From assembly GCA_028693555.1 (NCBI GenBank), contig JAQUVD010000029.1, positions 1-45,698 on the forward strand: a stretch of 45,698 bases of DNA, given 5' to 3'. Shown here one piece after another: positions 33,387 through 41,672 of the stretch. Within the stretch, counting starts at the first letter, position 1. Every line of letters starts with the position of its first letter. The DNA comes from Hespellia sp. (GTDB lineage Bacteria; Bacillota; Clostridia; Lachnospirales; Lachnospiraceae). Under the pieces are notes generated by a model that worked only from the letters and a program-made list of their open reading frames with translations, was not told the origin of the DNA and searched no databases. A program made the position numbers and the translations under genes.

Positions 33387-33831
33387 GAAACGTTCTTATC
33401 CGGTAATTCATATCGGAACGTCTTTTCTGCTTGTGATTTTTGTTGTGCTCTGCCTTGTTGTCTTTGCGGCGCTCTCACTTTCGAGCGCGCTCCGCGATCA
33501 AAGCTACGTAGAGATGGAAGCCGACCGGACAATTGCTTATTATGAGGCGAATGCAAAGGCACAGGAGATGCTTCGCGATGCCGTAACGGATTTCCGGGAC
33601 AGTGGGAAGGCAAGCGATGAGATTTCCTATTCGGTTCCGATTGATGATTCGCAGTCGTTGGAGGTTACGGTACTGCTGGGGGTGCCTGATGATCCAGGCG
33701 AGCCAGAGGGACAGACCCTCCGGACCAGTGTACCAGGGGGACAGACCCTCCGGATTATAAAGTGGAAGAAGGTCAATTCCGGCGAATGGACTGCGGATAC
33801 AACGCTCCCTGTCTTGAAGGGCGATGATTAA
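33376..33831 (+). CDS. Membrane protein of type IV pilus-like cluster with two in-frame repeats
   Basis: A 151-residue protein with one N-terminal membrane segment (about 16-41), then a helical region (about 45-75). Residues about 110-127 come from two copies of the hairpin repeat in frame (PEGQTLR and, ten codons on, PGGQTLR). The protein continues another 24 residues to the stop, so the insertion lengthened rather than broke it. GGGAGG precedes ATG 33376. The function is unknown; position suggests a pilin-like or assembly component. Confidence 0.75.
   Translation: MNREKRSYPVIHIGTSFLLVIFVVLCLVVFAALSLSSALRDQSYVEMEADRTIAYYEANAKAQEMLRDAVTDFRDSGKASDEISYSVPIDDSQSLEVTVLLGVPDDPGEPEGQTLRTSVPGGQTLRIIKWKKVNSGEWTADTTLPVLKGDD
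33703..33753 (-). repeat. REP-like repeats, copies 18 and 19, 30-bp tandem inside a gene
   Basis: Copies at 33703-33723 and 33733-33753 in the same orientation, 30 bp apart, inside coding sequence. They are the first copies after the 20.7-kb repeat-free stretch. Confidence 0.95.
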
Positions 33832-33885
33832 TTGGTCGTAGCTGGATACTACGATAGATGTTTGGAGAATGAATAAGGAGAGTGT

Positions 33886-34947
33886 TTGAGAATGAATTTA
33901 ATGATGTTACTTGAAAGGGCTGTGAACGAGCACGCCTCAGATGTATTTATTGTGGCGGGACTTTCTGCTTCCTACCGTAAGAACGGAACGCTGGTTCATG
34001 TAGATGATCACAGACTTACGCCGGATGAGACGGCAGATTTTTTGAAAGAGATATACCATTTATCGCAGGATCGCGATATGAAGCAAATCCATGAAACTGG
34101 TGATGATGATTTTTCTTTTGCGATTCCGGGACTTTCCCGCTTTCGCGTCAGTGCTTATAAGCAACGAGGTGCGCTCTCGGCGGTTGTTCGTATTATTGCG
34201 TTTGATCTGCCGAGTTATGATGAAATGGGAATCTGCAGGCAGATCATTGAACTAGGGAATCTGTCTAAAGGACTTGTACTTGTGACGGGACCTGCCGGAA
34301 GTGGAAAGTCGACAACACTGGCGTGTGTGGTGAAATATATCAATCAAAATTTTGAGAAACATATTATCACACTGGAGGATCCGATTGAATATTTGCATTC
34401 TCATAAGAAGAGTATTGTTAGTCAACGGGAAATCAATGTGGATACAGACAGTTACGTCAAGGCACTGCGCGCTTCGCTTCGTCAGAGTCCCGATGTAATT
34501 CTGCTCGGTGAGATGCGTGATTATGAGACGATTGATGTTGCCATGACCGCTGCCGAGACAGGACATCTTGTCATTTCCACGCTCCATACGCTTGGTTCTG
34601 CAAACACAATCGACCGAATTATCGATGTGTTTCCGGCTAATCAGCAACGGCAAATTTCCGTACAGCTCTCAATGGTTCTGCAGGCGGTTGTGTCCCAGCA
34701 GCTTGTTCCGGGCGTGCACGGCGATGTGGTTCCGGTCTTTGAGGTTATGACGGTTACACCTGCGATCCGCAATATGATTCGCGATAATAAGATTCCGCAA
34801 ATTGACGGCGTGGTCTATTCTTCGAATCGCGAGGATATGTTTTCGATGGATTCTAATTTGCTTGAGCTGGTACGGCGCGGAAAGGTTTCTGCGGAAACTG
34901 CGGTTGCTTATGCAACAAATCCGGAGATGCTGAAGAAGAAATTATGA
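33886..34947 (+). CDS. pilT: PilT-type ATPase
   Basis: Hexameric secretion ATPase that in type IV pilus systems powers filament retraction. The 353 residues hold Walker A GPAGSGKST (135-143), Asp box ITLEDPIEY, Walker B (DVILLGEMRD), the His box TGHLVISTLHT and, characteristic of PilT, the C-terminal AIRNMIRDNKIPQI. TTG 33886 has AAGGAG five bases before it; ATG 33892 is an alternative. No PilB-type extension ATPase, prepilin peptidase or pilMNO genes are in the window, so this ATPase may be the only motor of the cluster, or the others are elsewhere. Confidence 0.9.
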   Translation: MRMNLMMLLERAVNEHASDVFIVAGLSASYRKNGTLVHVDDHRLTPDETADFLKEIYHLSQDRDMKQIHETGDDDFSFAIPGLSRFRVSAYKQRGALSAVVRIIAFDLPSYDEMGICRQIIELGNLSKGLVLVTGPAGSGKSTTLACVVKYINQNFEKHIITLEDPIEYLHSHKKSIVSQREINVDTDSYVKALRASLRQSPDVILLGEMRDYETIDVAMTAAETGHLVISTLHTLGSANTIDRIIDVFPANQQRQISVQLSMVLQAVVSQQLVPGVHGDVVPVFEVMTVTPAIRNMIRDNKIPQIDGVVYSSNREDMFSMDSNLLELVRRGKVSAETAVAYATNPEMLKKKL

Positions 34948-34986
34948 TAAATGTATAGACAAGTGCACAAAAATAATATGGCAAAT

Positions 34987-35026
34987 AAAAAATATGAAGA
35001 TGTTGACTACATCTCCATATTTTTTA
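34987..35026. terminator. Bidirectional terminator between pilT and the GGDEF gene
   Basis: Six A then TATG and AGATGT pair with ACATCT, CATA and six T, with one mismatch in the stem. It can act on both strands. The last codons and stop of the GGDEF gene form its right part. Confidence 0.88.
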
Positions 35027-36125
35027 TTTTTCCTTCCCCTTTTCCGCCATTTTTTGCGACGTAAAGGAGTTTATCTGCTTCTATAAATAAAGTCTTGTAT
35101 GGCACGTACATTTCCTTTTTAACTGCCACGCCATAGGAACAAGTGATTTTGGTATGTGCTTTAATCGTGGTCGCCTGCGAAAACAGTTCTTCGAAGAACT
35201 GCATCTTCTTTTTGATTACTTCCTGATCCGACATATGCTTCATCAGAACAATGAATTCATCCCCTCCGATCCGACCTTTGATATCCCAGTCACGAAATAC
35301 TTTTTGAAGGGTTTTGCCTAATATATTGAGAACCTGATCTCCCATCTGGTGTCCATATCTGTCATTTACATTTTTGAAGTCATCCACATCAATTACAATC
35401 AGTGCACAATGGTCTGTTTCATATGCTTCCAAATAGCCAATGCATTTCTGCTCGGCTGCCGACTTATTCAAAACCCCGGTTAGCTTATCCTGCTGACTCT
35501 CCCAGAGGATTCCCTGTTTGGTGCGCTCTTCCCTCGCTCTTAGATTTGTCACAATCCACGCTCCCCACAATCCAAACACAACTCCAACCAACCCGTTAAA
35601 CACATTTGCTCTCATTATCTGACTATTGAGGCAATACAGGCTGAGCGCGCAAAATGCAAGGTATGACACGCACAGAAAAAACGATGTAATGTAGAATGGC
35701 ACGATGAAAATCACAGAAAGCATCATCATTGCCGGCGCTACAAGCGTTGCGGTTTGAGTAGGATACGGCACGATTTCAATATATAAAATCAACCCGAGAA
35801 AGCTGAGCATGAACGTAACTACCATGACCTGGGTGATTTGATAGATTTTTTCTATATTTTGTTTCTTTTTCTTTCTTTTAAGCAAGGATGCCCAGATAAA
35901 ATTAATGACAAAAAAGGGGAGGAACAGTATATGTCCAATGCTGATTGTCCAGCCTTCAATGAGGTAGGATGCCAAAAAAGCTAGCAATCCAATTGAAAAA
36001 AAGCCGAAGAGACTAATCCCCTGTACTAGCGAAATATTACTCTCTAAGATGGTATCCTGCGACTGGGTGAAATACATGTTCATTCGTCCAATTAAGTCTT
36101 TGAGTCTGTTGCTTCCATTTTTCAT
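35007..36125 (-). CDS. Membrane diguanylate cyclase, intact GGDEF domain
   Basis: A 372-residue protein with about six membrane segments (about 30-200) and a C-terminal GGDEF domain (about 205-368). The active site RIGGDEFIVLM, metal-binding VIDVDDFKNVNDRYGH and the DKLTGVLNK start are all intact, so it should make c-di-GMP from two GTP. GAGGAGC precedes ATG 36125. It follows the REC-PAS-GGDEF-EAL-REC gene by 37 bp on the same strand, so synthesis and breakdown are probably coexpressed. Confidence 0.92.
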   Translation of the reverse strand: MKNGSNRLKDLIGRMNMYFTQSQDTILESNISLVQGISLFGFFSIGLLAFLASYLIEGWTISIGHILFLPFFVINFIWASLLKRKKKKQNIEKIYQITQVMVVTFMLSFLGLILYIEIVPYPTQTATLVAPAMMMLSVIFIVPFYITSFFLCVSYLAFCALSLYCLNSQIMRANVFNGLVGVVFGLWGAWIVTNLRAREERTKQGILWESQQDKLTGVLNKSAAEQKCIGYLEAYETDHCALIVIDVDDFKNVNDRYGHQMGDQVLNILGKTLQKVFRDWDIKGRIGGDEFIVLMKHMSDQEVIKKKMQFFEELFSQATTIKAHTKITCSYGVAVKKEMYVPYKTLFIEADKLLYVAKNGGKGEGKIKNMEM

Positions 36126-36140
36126 AGTGTTGCTCCTCGT

Positions 36141-36161
36141 TCATAGGGTCTGTCCCTCTGG
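36141..36161 (+). repeat. REP-like repeat, copy 20, between the two c-di-GMP genes
   Basis: First base is T instead of C. It fills almost the whole 37-bp gap between two same-strand genes and is followed by GGCTC. Confidence 0.92.
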
Positions 36162-36162
36162 C

Positions 36163-38658
36163 TCAATCGATGATGTTGCGGATACGTGCGCGAAGAATCT
36201 CAGGATCGACCGGCTTACGCACGGCGTCACGTGCTCCAAGCGCGATGGCCTGCAGAACCTTATCCGCATCATTGTCCGCAGTGAATACCATGACAGGAAT
36301 TTGAGTGAGGTTTGCATTCTCTTTCATTGCCTGTATCAACGCCAAACCATCCATCTCAGGCATAATAATGTCTGTCAGGACAAAGGAAATTTGGTTCTTA
36401 TACTCCTCAAGCAGCTTGTATCCTTCTTTACCATCACATGCCGTAAGGACATGATACTCATCCGCCAGTGCCGCAGTAACGGAGACTCGGATTGCTTCAA
36501 AATCATCAATCACAAGAACCCATTTCTTATTATTTTCCAGTTCTTTCTGAAGAAATTTGGTAGACTGATGTTCTGTGACATAATTGCGGAAGTCGTCCGG
36601 CAACAGTGGTTTTGAGAAATAGTATCCCTGAATGGTGTCGCACCCCATGTTCTTGAGCAGCCTATACTGCTCCTTCGTCTCCACGCCCTCTGCTACAGTC
36701 TGCATATCGATTCGTTTTGTCATATCGACAACACTGTGAAGGATATCACTTCCGCGGGTGGAATCCTTTATTCCTACCATAAATGCCATATCAATCTTTA
36801 ATATATCGACCGGTGCATCTTTCAGCATATTTAGGGAGGAATATCCGCTTCCGAAATCATCCATCAAAATGATAAATCCCTGTTCCTGCAATTCCTTGAT
36901 GGCAAGCAGAATCTGTTCTGGATGCTCAATATATGCACTCTCTGTAATTTCCAACTTTAACATTTCATGAGGAACTTTATACTTTTCAAGCAAACTTATT
37001 AGTTTCTCTTTTGGGTTTCCCATAAGAAAATGTTTTCTTGACATATTGATGGATATTGGAACATTTGAAAAGCCATTTTCTTCATTTTCATGAAGGAATC
37101 TGCACACCTCTTCCCAGACAAAAAAATCAAGTTCCGTGATGTATCCATTTCGTTCAAAGGTTGGTATGAACTCTCCCGGTGAGATATGTCCCCTGTCCGG
37201 GTGCTCCCAGCGCACCAGTGCCTCCGCACTGACAACCTCTCCAGATACGGTATCCACCACTGGCTGGAGCAGGAAATAGAACTGCTTATTTTTGAGCGCC
37301 GCATCGAACTCATTGACTAATTTCTGATCGCGATAAAGCTGGTCACTCATTTCCGCTGTATAGCAGCAGCTTCGCTTGATTGCGTTGGTTTTGATACTCT
37401 GCAGCGCCAATTTTGCGCGGTCACACATTGTACCAATCGATTCTGTGATATCCTCTACGTTATACAGTCCAATATGTACATAAATCGGATAATCGACAAC
37501 CTCACCCTGAATTCCCTTTGTGATATATTGTTTCATCCGCTCATGCGTCTTCTCATAAAATGCTTTTGGTGCGCAGGTTGCAAACCGATCGGCTTCAAGT
37601 CTGCCGAATACACCTGATCCTTCTGGAATATTTTCCTTCAGGATTTCGGCAAAATGAATCAATACCTGATCGCCAACCGCATTTCCAAACAGCTCGTTCA
37701 CTACTTTGAAATGGTCAATATTCCAGACTGCAATAACATATGGTGTGCCTTTGTCATGTGCCCTCATTTCCGCTGATGCATGGTAAAATCCCTGACGGTT
37801 ATAAATCCCCGTCAGTACATCCCATTTCATGCGATACTGTAGCTTTGACAGCATTTCTTTCATCTCTTGTTCTATTTTCTTTTCTTCCGTCACATTCATG
37901 AACACCATCTGAAACCGCGGGTACTCACTCTCTACATTCAATTGATGCGCGTTAATTGCGACCCAGATTATCTCTCCCGTTGCTTTTTTTGCCCGCACTG
38001 TCACCTGGAACTTTTCGCCTGTTACAAGTGATTCCTTAATTTTCTCGCTCAGAAGTTCGAAATCCTCCTCGACAATAGACTTCTTCAAAGTCTCTTCTCT
38101 CAGTTCTGTTTCAAATATTTCCTTTGTGTAACCAAGCAGTTTGTGCAACCCGTCATTGAAATAAATCCAGTCCACCTTATCACTGATTTCAAAAATGCCG
38201 ACTCCGCCTGGAATCGCGTCCACTAAGTTGTCCAACTCCTCCGATGCCGTCTTAAGCTTCGCCTGCATCGTTCTCCGCTCAAGGACATATTTTCGAATCA
38301 AATTATCCACACGCCTTGTGATAATCTTCGCGTTATACGGCTTCGTCACAAAATCGTCCACTCCCAGCTCGAATGCACGTGCTTCCATCTCCGGCTCTTC
38401 GTTCTGTGTATTCATGACAACTGGAATGTCACAAAAGCTTGCGTCTGACTTAATTGCCGCAAGGAACTCAACGCCGTTCATAACCGGCATCAGCAAATCA
38501 AGCAGGATAAGGTCTACCTTAATTCCGCTTTGTAACATTTCAAGTGCTACCTTTCCGTTCTCCGTTTCATATATCCGGTAGTTTTCCTTGAAAATCTTTG
38601 ATAAAATTGCACGGTTGATTTTTTCATCTTCCACGATCAATATCGATAACTCACCCAT
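36163..38658 (-). CDS. REC-PAS-GGDEF-EAL-REC c-di-GMP signalling protein
   Basis: An 831-residue cytoplasmic protein. An N-terminal receiver domain (Asp in LILLDLLMP, about residue 54) leads to a PAS domain (about 135-255), a GGDEF domain with degenerate site LEADRF (about 280-440), an EAL domain (about 455-700) with EALVRW, LEITES, DDFGSGYSS and AEGVET intact, and a C-terminal receiver (LTDIIMPEMDG). The likely activity is c-di-GMP phosphodiesterase, with GGDEF as a sensor. Two receivers, one at each end, are unusual. AAGGAGTGG precedes ATG 38658. No histidine kinase is nearby. Confidence 0.92.
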   Translation of the reverse strand: MGELSILIVEDEKINRAILSKIFKENYRIYETENGKVALEMLQSGIKVDLILLDLLMPVMNGVEFLAAIKSDASFCDIPVVMNTQNEEPEMEARAFELGVDDFVTKPYNAKIITRRVDNLIRKYVLERRTMQAKLKTASEELDNLVDAIPGGVGIFEISDKVDWIYFNDGLHKLLGYTKEIFETELREETLKKSIVEEDFELLSEKIKESLVTGEKFQVTVRAKKATGEIIWVAINAHQLNVESEYPRFQMVFMNVTEEKKIEQEMKEMLSKLQYRMKWDVLTGIYNRQGFYHASAEMRAHDKGTPYVIAVWNIDHFKVVNELFGNAVGDQVLIHFAEILKENIPEGSGVFGRLEADRFATCAPKAFYEKTHERMKQYITKGIQGEVVDYPIYVHIGLYNVEDITESIGTMCDRAKLALQSIKTNAIKRSCCYTAEMSDQLYRDQKLVNEFDAALKNKQFYFLLQPVVDTVSGEVVSAEALVRWEHPDRGHISPGEFIPTFERNGYITELDFFVWEEVCRFLHENEENGFSNVPISINMSRKHFLMGNPKEKLISLLEKYKVPHEMLKLEITESAYIEHPEQILLAIKELQEQGFIILMDDFGSGYSSLNMLKDAPVDILKIDMAFMVGIKDSTRGSDILHSVVDMTKRIDMQTVAEGVETKEQYRLLKNMGCDTIQGYYFSKPLLPDDFRNYVTEHQSTKFLQKELENNKKWVLVIDDFEAIRVSVTAALADEYHVLTACDGKEGYKLLEEYKNQISFVLTDIIMPEMDGLALIQAMKENANLTQIPVMVFTADNDADKVLQAIALGARDAVRKPVDPEILRARIRNIID

Positions 38659-38672
38659 AAGCCACTCCTTTG

Positions 38673-38693
38673 CCGGAAGGTCTGTTCCACTAA
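38673..38693 (+). repeat. Decayed REP-like repeat
   Basis: CCGGAAGGTCTGTTCCACT keeps the GGTCTGT core and a GGAA/TTCC stem but has lost the outer right arm. It directly precedes the ribosome binding site of the EAL gene on the opposite strand. Confidence 0.5.
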
Positions 38694-38744
38694 CCTAATT
38701 CCATTTTAGATGATGGCAGAAATAAAATCAACCTATATTTAGAG

Positions 38745-38799
38745 CCAGAGGGACAGACCCTTTGGTTTGGTGCTAGAACCGGAGGGTCTGTCCCCCTGG
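38745..38799. repeat. REP-like repeats, copies 21 and 22, head-to-head pair
   Basis: Copy 21 (38745-38765, minus) and copy 22 (38779-38799, plus) face each other 13 bp apart, a REPIN-like arrangement. The arms show a CCGGAGGG variant. Confidence 0.93.
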
Positions 38800-38806
38800 T
38801 TCGCAT

Positions 38807-38835
38807 AAAAAAAGCCAGGACATTATATCCTGACT
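38807..38835 (-). terminator. Minus-strand intrinsic terminator
   Basis: On the minus strand AGTCAGGA pairs with TCCTGGCT (one G-U), loop of seven, followed by seven T. It ends transcripts from the nuclease gene or a small RNA, just before the repeat pair. Confidence 0.75.
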
Positions 38836-39023
38836 GAATTTTTGAGGGAGGGTGTGAGAATAGAAAGAAGTTTGTGGGGGCTTCGTCAATTCTCACACTC
38901 TTTATGAAAAAGTATAGTTTTTATTTATCAACTTGTTTCCTTGTTGATAAATATAGTATAAAAAAGAAATGTGTTTGAATTGTGTTGGTATATTTAACGT
39001 TGTGTGAACATTCTGTATTCATT

Positions 39024-40016
39024 TTATGGATTACAGCGTTTGCACGGCTCGTACCCCTCCAAAATAAGGTCTGCGCAATTTTCTCTTACTTCTTTTTTAT
39101 TTGCATCACTCATCTCTCTCACACTACGGCATGACAGTCTATGAAATTTATGCGTATTTGTATTTAGCACAAATTTTTCATCAGATACAGCACTTGTAAT
39201 ATTTTCTACCTTGGTGTCTGCATTAGCCGTTCCTAAAGAATTTTCATCCGAATTTTCCGGTTTTTCTTTATCTGTCACATTTATAGCAACTGCGCCAGCC
39301 CTTTCTGCTGTTTCAAGTTCTTCCCTATACCGTTCACTTTTTTGATTCTCTCCTGTTGCGTAATCGATTATTATTCCTGGCTGGTTATTATAAGCATATA
39401 TACAATATGAAATAGCCGTTCCGTCATCCTCCACGGATTTTCCTTCCATCAGGACACCGGACGCCACAAGATTATTTCCGGCGTAAATCGGTGTCACGCG
39501 ATAAAGAACGTGATTTCCTGTAGCTTTCACATAATCGGCAACAATTGTTTCAAATGGAAGCATACCATCAATATTAAGGTAACGGGTTCCTGTTATAAGG
39601 TTCTTTTCATTTGCATTTTCGCCTGCAAGCTGAAATCCAATCAAGTGACAACGATTGTACAAATATTTTCCATCCACAAAATCATATTTTTCCAGTTGCC
39701 AGCCGGAGGGCTTGATCGAACCTATCTTTCCTCGTTTTTCTGTAGGCATCAACTCTTGACATATATTTGCATAAGCCACCCCGCAGCGCCCCAATTCATC
39801 CAGCTCGCTGTAGTGTTCAAATTTCTTTGTTGTCATATCGGAGTCCGAGAAAAACGGGACATTATCATGCACTTCCACATATGCCGCATCATTTGAAAAA
39901 TTCGACACAGATAAAGATTCTGTACTGACAGCCTGCACACGCATTGGCAATATACCGATTATCACAAATATAATTATAAATTGAAAAAATCTATTAGAAT
40001 ACTTATTTAAATTCAT
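39024..40016 (-). CDS. Secreted DNA/RNA non-specific endonuclease with C-terminal Cys-rich motif
   Basis: A 330-residue secreted nuclease of the Endonuclea_NS_2 type. After the signal (about 1-28) comes the nuclease domain (about 70-215) with YNRCHLIGFQLAG in place of the usual RGH site, then NLITGTRYLN with the metal Asn. The C-terminus has HRLSCRSV followed by GYEPCKRCNP, an Ada-like zinc-binding motif seen in some nuclease tails. It should degrade nucleic acid outside the cell. GGAG lies six bases before ATG 40016. A hairpin repeat lies 20 bp upstream. Confidence 0.88.
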   Translation of the reverse strand: MNLNKYSNRFFQFIIIFVIIGILPMRVQAVSTESLSVSNFSNDAAYVEVHDNVPFFSDSDMTTKKFEHYSELDELGRCGVAYANICQELMPTEKRGKIGSIKPSGWQLEKYDFVDGKYLYNRCHLIGFQLAGENANEKNLITGTRYLNIDGMLPFETIVADYVKATGNHVLYRVTPIYAGNNLVASGVLMEGKSVEDDGTAISYCIYAYNNQPGIIIDYATGENQKSERYREELETAERAGAVAINVTDKEKPENSDENSLGTANADTKVENITSAVSDEKFVLNTNTHKFHRLSCRSVREMSDANKKEVRENCADLILEGYEPCKRCNP

Positions 40017-40036
40017 CACTTTCTCCTTATGGTGAG

Positions 40037-40057
40037 CCATGGGGACAGACCCTATGC
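40037..40057 (-). repeat. REP-like repeat, copy 23, upstream of the nuclease gene
   Basis: The arms are imperfect (CCATGGGG with CCCTATGC), with GAGCC at the 5' foot. It lies immediately 5' of the nuclease gene's ribosome binding site, in the opposite direction. Confidence 0.85.
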
Positions 40058-40108
40058 CAGCCTCTAAACATCATTATAGCTGATGCCTTCTAAAAAACGT
40101 AGTTTTTC

Positions 40109-40137
40109 TTGTAATTATCCGAAATTTCATTTATGAT
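40109..40137 (+). promoter_or_regulatory. Promoter of the AgcS symporter gene
   Basis: TTGTAA (40109-40114), a 17-nt spacer and TATGAT (40132-40137). The predicted start near 40144 places a hairpin repeat at the very 5' end of the message. Confidence 0.7.
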
Positions 40138-40147
40138 ATTTAATGAG

Positions 40148-40168
40148 CCAGAGGGACAGACCCTCCGA
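40148..40168 (-). repeat. REP-like repeat, copy 24, at the start of the AgcS leader
   Basis: Near-consensus copy with GAGCC at the 5' foot and a final A instead of G. It sits between the predicted transcription start and the ribosome binding site. Confidence 0.9.
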
Positions 40169-40187
40169 TTCAAAGAGAGGATACAAT

Positions 40188-41585
40188 ATGTTACAAACTA
40201 TTGAAACAATCAATGCTGCTGTGAACAATTTTATTTGGGGCGTTCCAGCCATGATTTGTATTATCGGTGTGGGATTATTTCTTAGCATCCGAACAAAATT
40301 TATTCAGATTCGCAAATTTCCATATGCAATCCAAACTACACTTGGTAGAATTTTCCGAAAGCGAGAAGCTTCTGACGGTGCCATGACGCCTTTTCAAGCT
40401 GTCTGTACCGCACTTGCCGCAACAGTTGGGACGGGAAATATTGCCGGTGTTGCCGGCGCAATTGCAATCGGCGGTCCCGGAGCGATTTTCTGGATGTGGA
40501 TTTCTGCTGCTTTAGGAATGTGTACAAAATTTTGCGAAGTGACTCTTGCAGTACATTTCCGCGAAAATAATGAAAATGGCGAACTGGTTGGCGGACCTAT
40601 GTACTACATAAAAAACGGATTAGGGAAAAATTGGCAGTGGCTTGCCGTTTTATTTTCTGCTTTTGGTGTTTTGACCGTTTTTGGAACAGGAAATGCAACA
40701 CAGGTGAACACAATCACTACCGCAATTGATTCCGCACTTTTGAATTATCATCTTATTTCCGAAAATTCGCTTGGAACCTTGAATGTAGTGCTCGGATTCT
40801 TAATTGCATTCCTTGTTGGGCTTGTGCTTCTCGGCGGTGTAAAACGAATCGGGCGTGTGACGGAAAAGCTCGTTCCATTTATGGCGCTTTTATATGTAGT
40901 GCTTGCTTTGGGCGTTGTAATTTTAAATTTCCGAACTATTCCAACGGTTTTGTATTCTATTTTCTATGGAGCATTCAATCCAACCGCTATCACAGGGGGA
41001 ATCGTCGGAACATTCTTCATAAGTATGAAAAAAGGCGTTTCCCGCGGAATTTTTTCAAATGAGGCTGGTCTTGGTACGGGCTCAATCGCTCACGCCTGCG
41101 CCGACACCCAGAAGCCTGTTAAACAAGGTTTTTTTGGAATCTTTGAAGTATTTATTGACACGATTGTAATTTGTACCCTAACTGCTTTTGTTATTTTATG
41201 TAGCGGCGTGCCTGTCGGATATGGAAATGCCGCAGGTGCTGAGCTCACTATCTCGGGCTTTACTTCGACATATGGAAGCTGGGTATCTATTTTCACAGCA
41301 ATTGCAATGTGCTGTTTCGCATTTTCAACTATTATTGGTTGGGGCTTGTATGGCGCACGGTGTATTGAATTCTTATTCTCAACCAAAGTAACAAAACCAT
41401 TTATGGTTGTATATTCGCTTGTTGCTATCATCGGTGCAACCGTAGAACTCGGTCTCATTTGGAGTGTAGCCGAAACATTTAATGGACTTATGGCAATTCC
41501 AAACTTGATTGCACTGTTCTTGCTATCTGGCACAGTGGTTTCTCTTTTAAAAGAATATTTTGCCGGCGAAGGCAAGAGTTCGTAA
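40188..41585 (+). CDS. AgcS family alanine/glycine:cation symporter
   Basis: Sodium- or proton-coupled amino acid importer with about ten membrane segments in 465 residues. Family motifs present are the early FIWGVPAMICIIGVGLFLSI, ALAATVGTGNIAGVAGAI, GGPGAIFWMW, MYYIKNGLG and SNEAGLGTGSIAHA. The substrate is expected to be alanine or glycine. GAGAGGATA precedes ATG 40188; a longer in-frame start at 40143 lies at the predicted transcription start and in a repeat. It forms a single-gene unit with its own promoter. Confidence 0.94.
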   Translation: MLQTIETINAAVNNFIWGVPAMICIIGVGLFLSIRTKFIQIRKFPYAIQTTLGRIFRKREASDGAMTPFQAVCTALAATVGTGNIAGVAGAIAIGGPGAIFWMWISAALGMCTKFCEVTLAVHFRENNENGELVGGPMYYIKNGLGKNWQWLAVLFSAFGVLTVFGTGNATQVNTITTAIDSALLNYHLISENSLGTLNVVLGFLIAFLVGLVLLGGVKRIGRVTEKLVPFMALLYVVLALGVVILNFRTIPTVLYSIFYGAFNPTAITGGIVGTFFISMKKGVSRGIFSNEAGLGTGSIAHACADTQKPVKQGFFGIFEVFIDTIVICTLTAFVILCSGVPVGYGNAAGAELTISGFTSTYGSWVSIFTAIAMCCFAFSTIIGWGLYGARCIEFLFSTKVTKPFMVVYSLVAIIGATVELGLIWSVAETFNGLMAIPNLIALFLLSGTVVSLLKEYFAGEGKSS

Positions 41586-41592
41586 TGGAGTA

Positions 41593-41653
41593 CCAGAGGG
41601 ACAGACCCTATGGTGCAATTCTAAATTCACTACCGGAGGGTCTGTCCCTTTGG
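41593..41653. repeat. REP-like repeats, copies 25 and 26, head-to-head pair
   Basis: Copy 25 (41593-41613, minus) and copy 26 (41633-41653, plus; variant CCGGAGGG arm) fill the gap between the AgcS stop and the EamA gene. Confidence 0.93.
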
Positions 41654-41672
41654 CTCACGAAAGAAGACTTAC

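Larger units (their letters stand above)
38659..39023. other. 365-bp intergenic region rich in inverted repeats
   Basis: No gene is seen. It holds a decayed repeat, a head-to-head repeat pair, a minus-strand terminator, a 10-bp inverted repeat (GTGTGAGAAT at 38852-38861 with ATTCTCACAC at 38889-38898) enclosing GAAG/CTTC, and a 9-bp one (TTTATCAAC at 38924-38932 with GTTGATAAA at 38943-38951). The region may encode a small RNA or the structured 3' end of the nuclease message. Confidence 0.6.
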
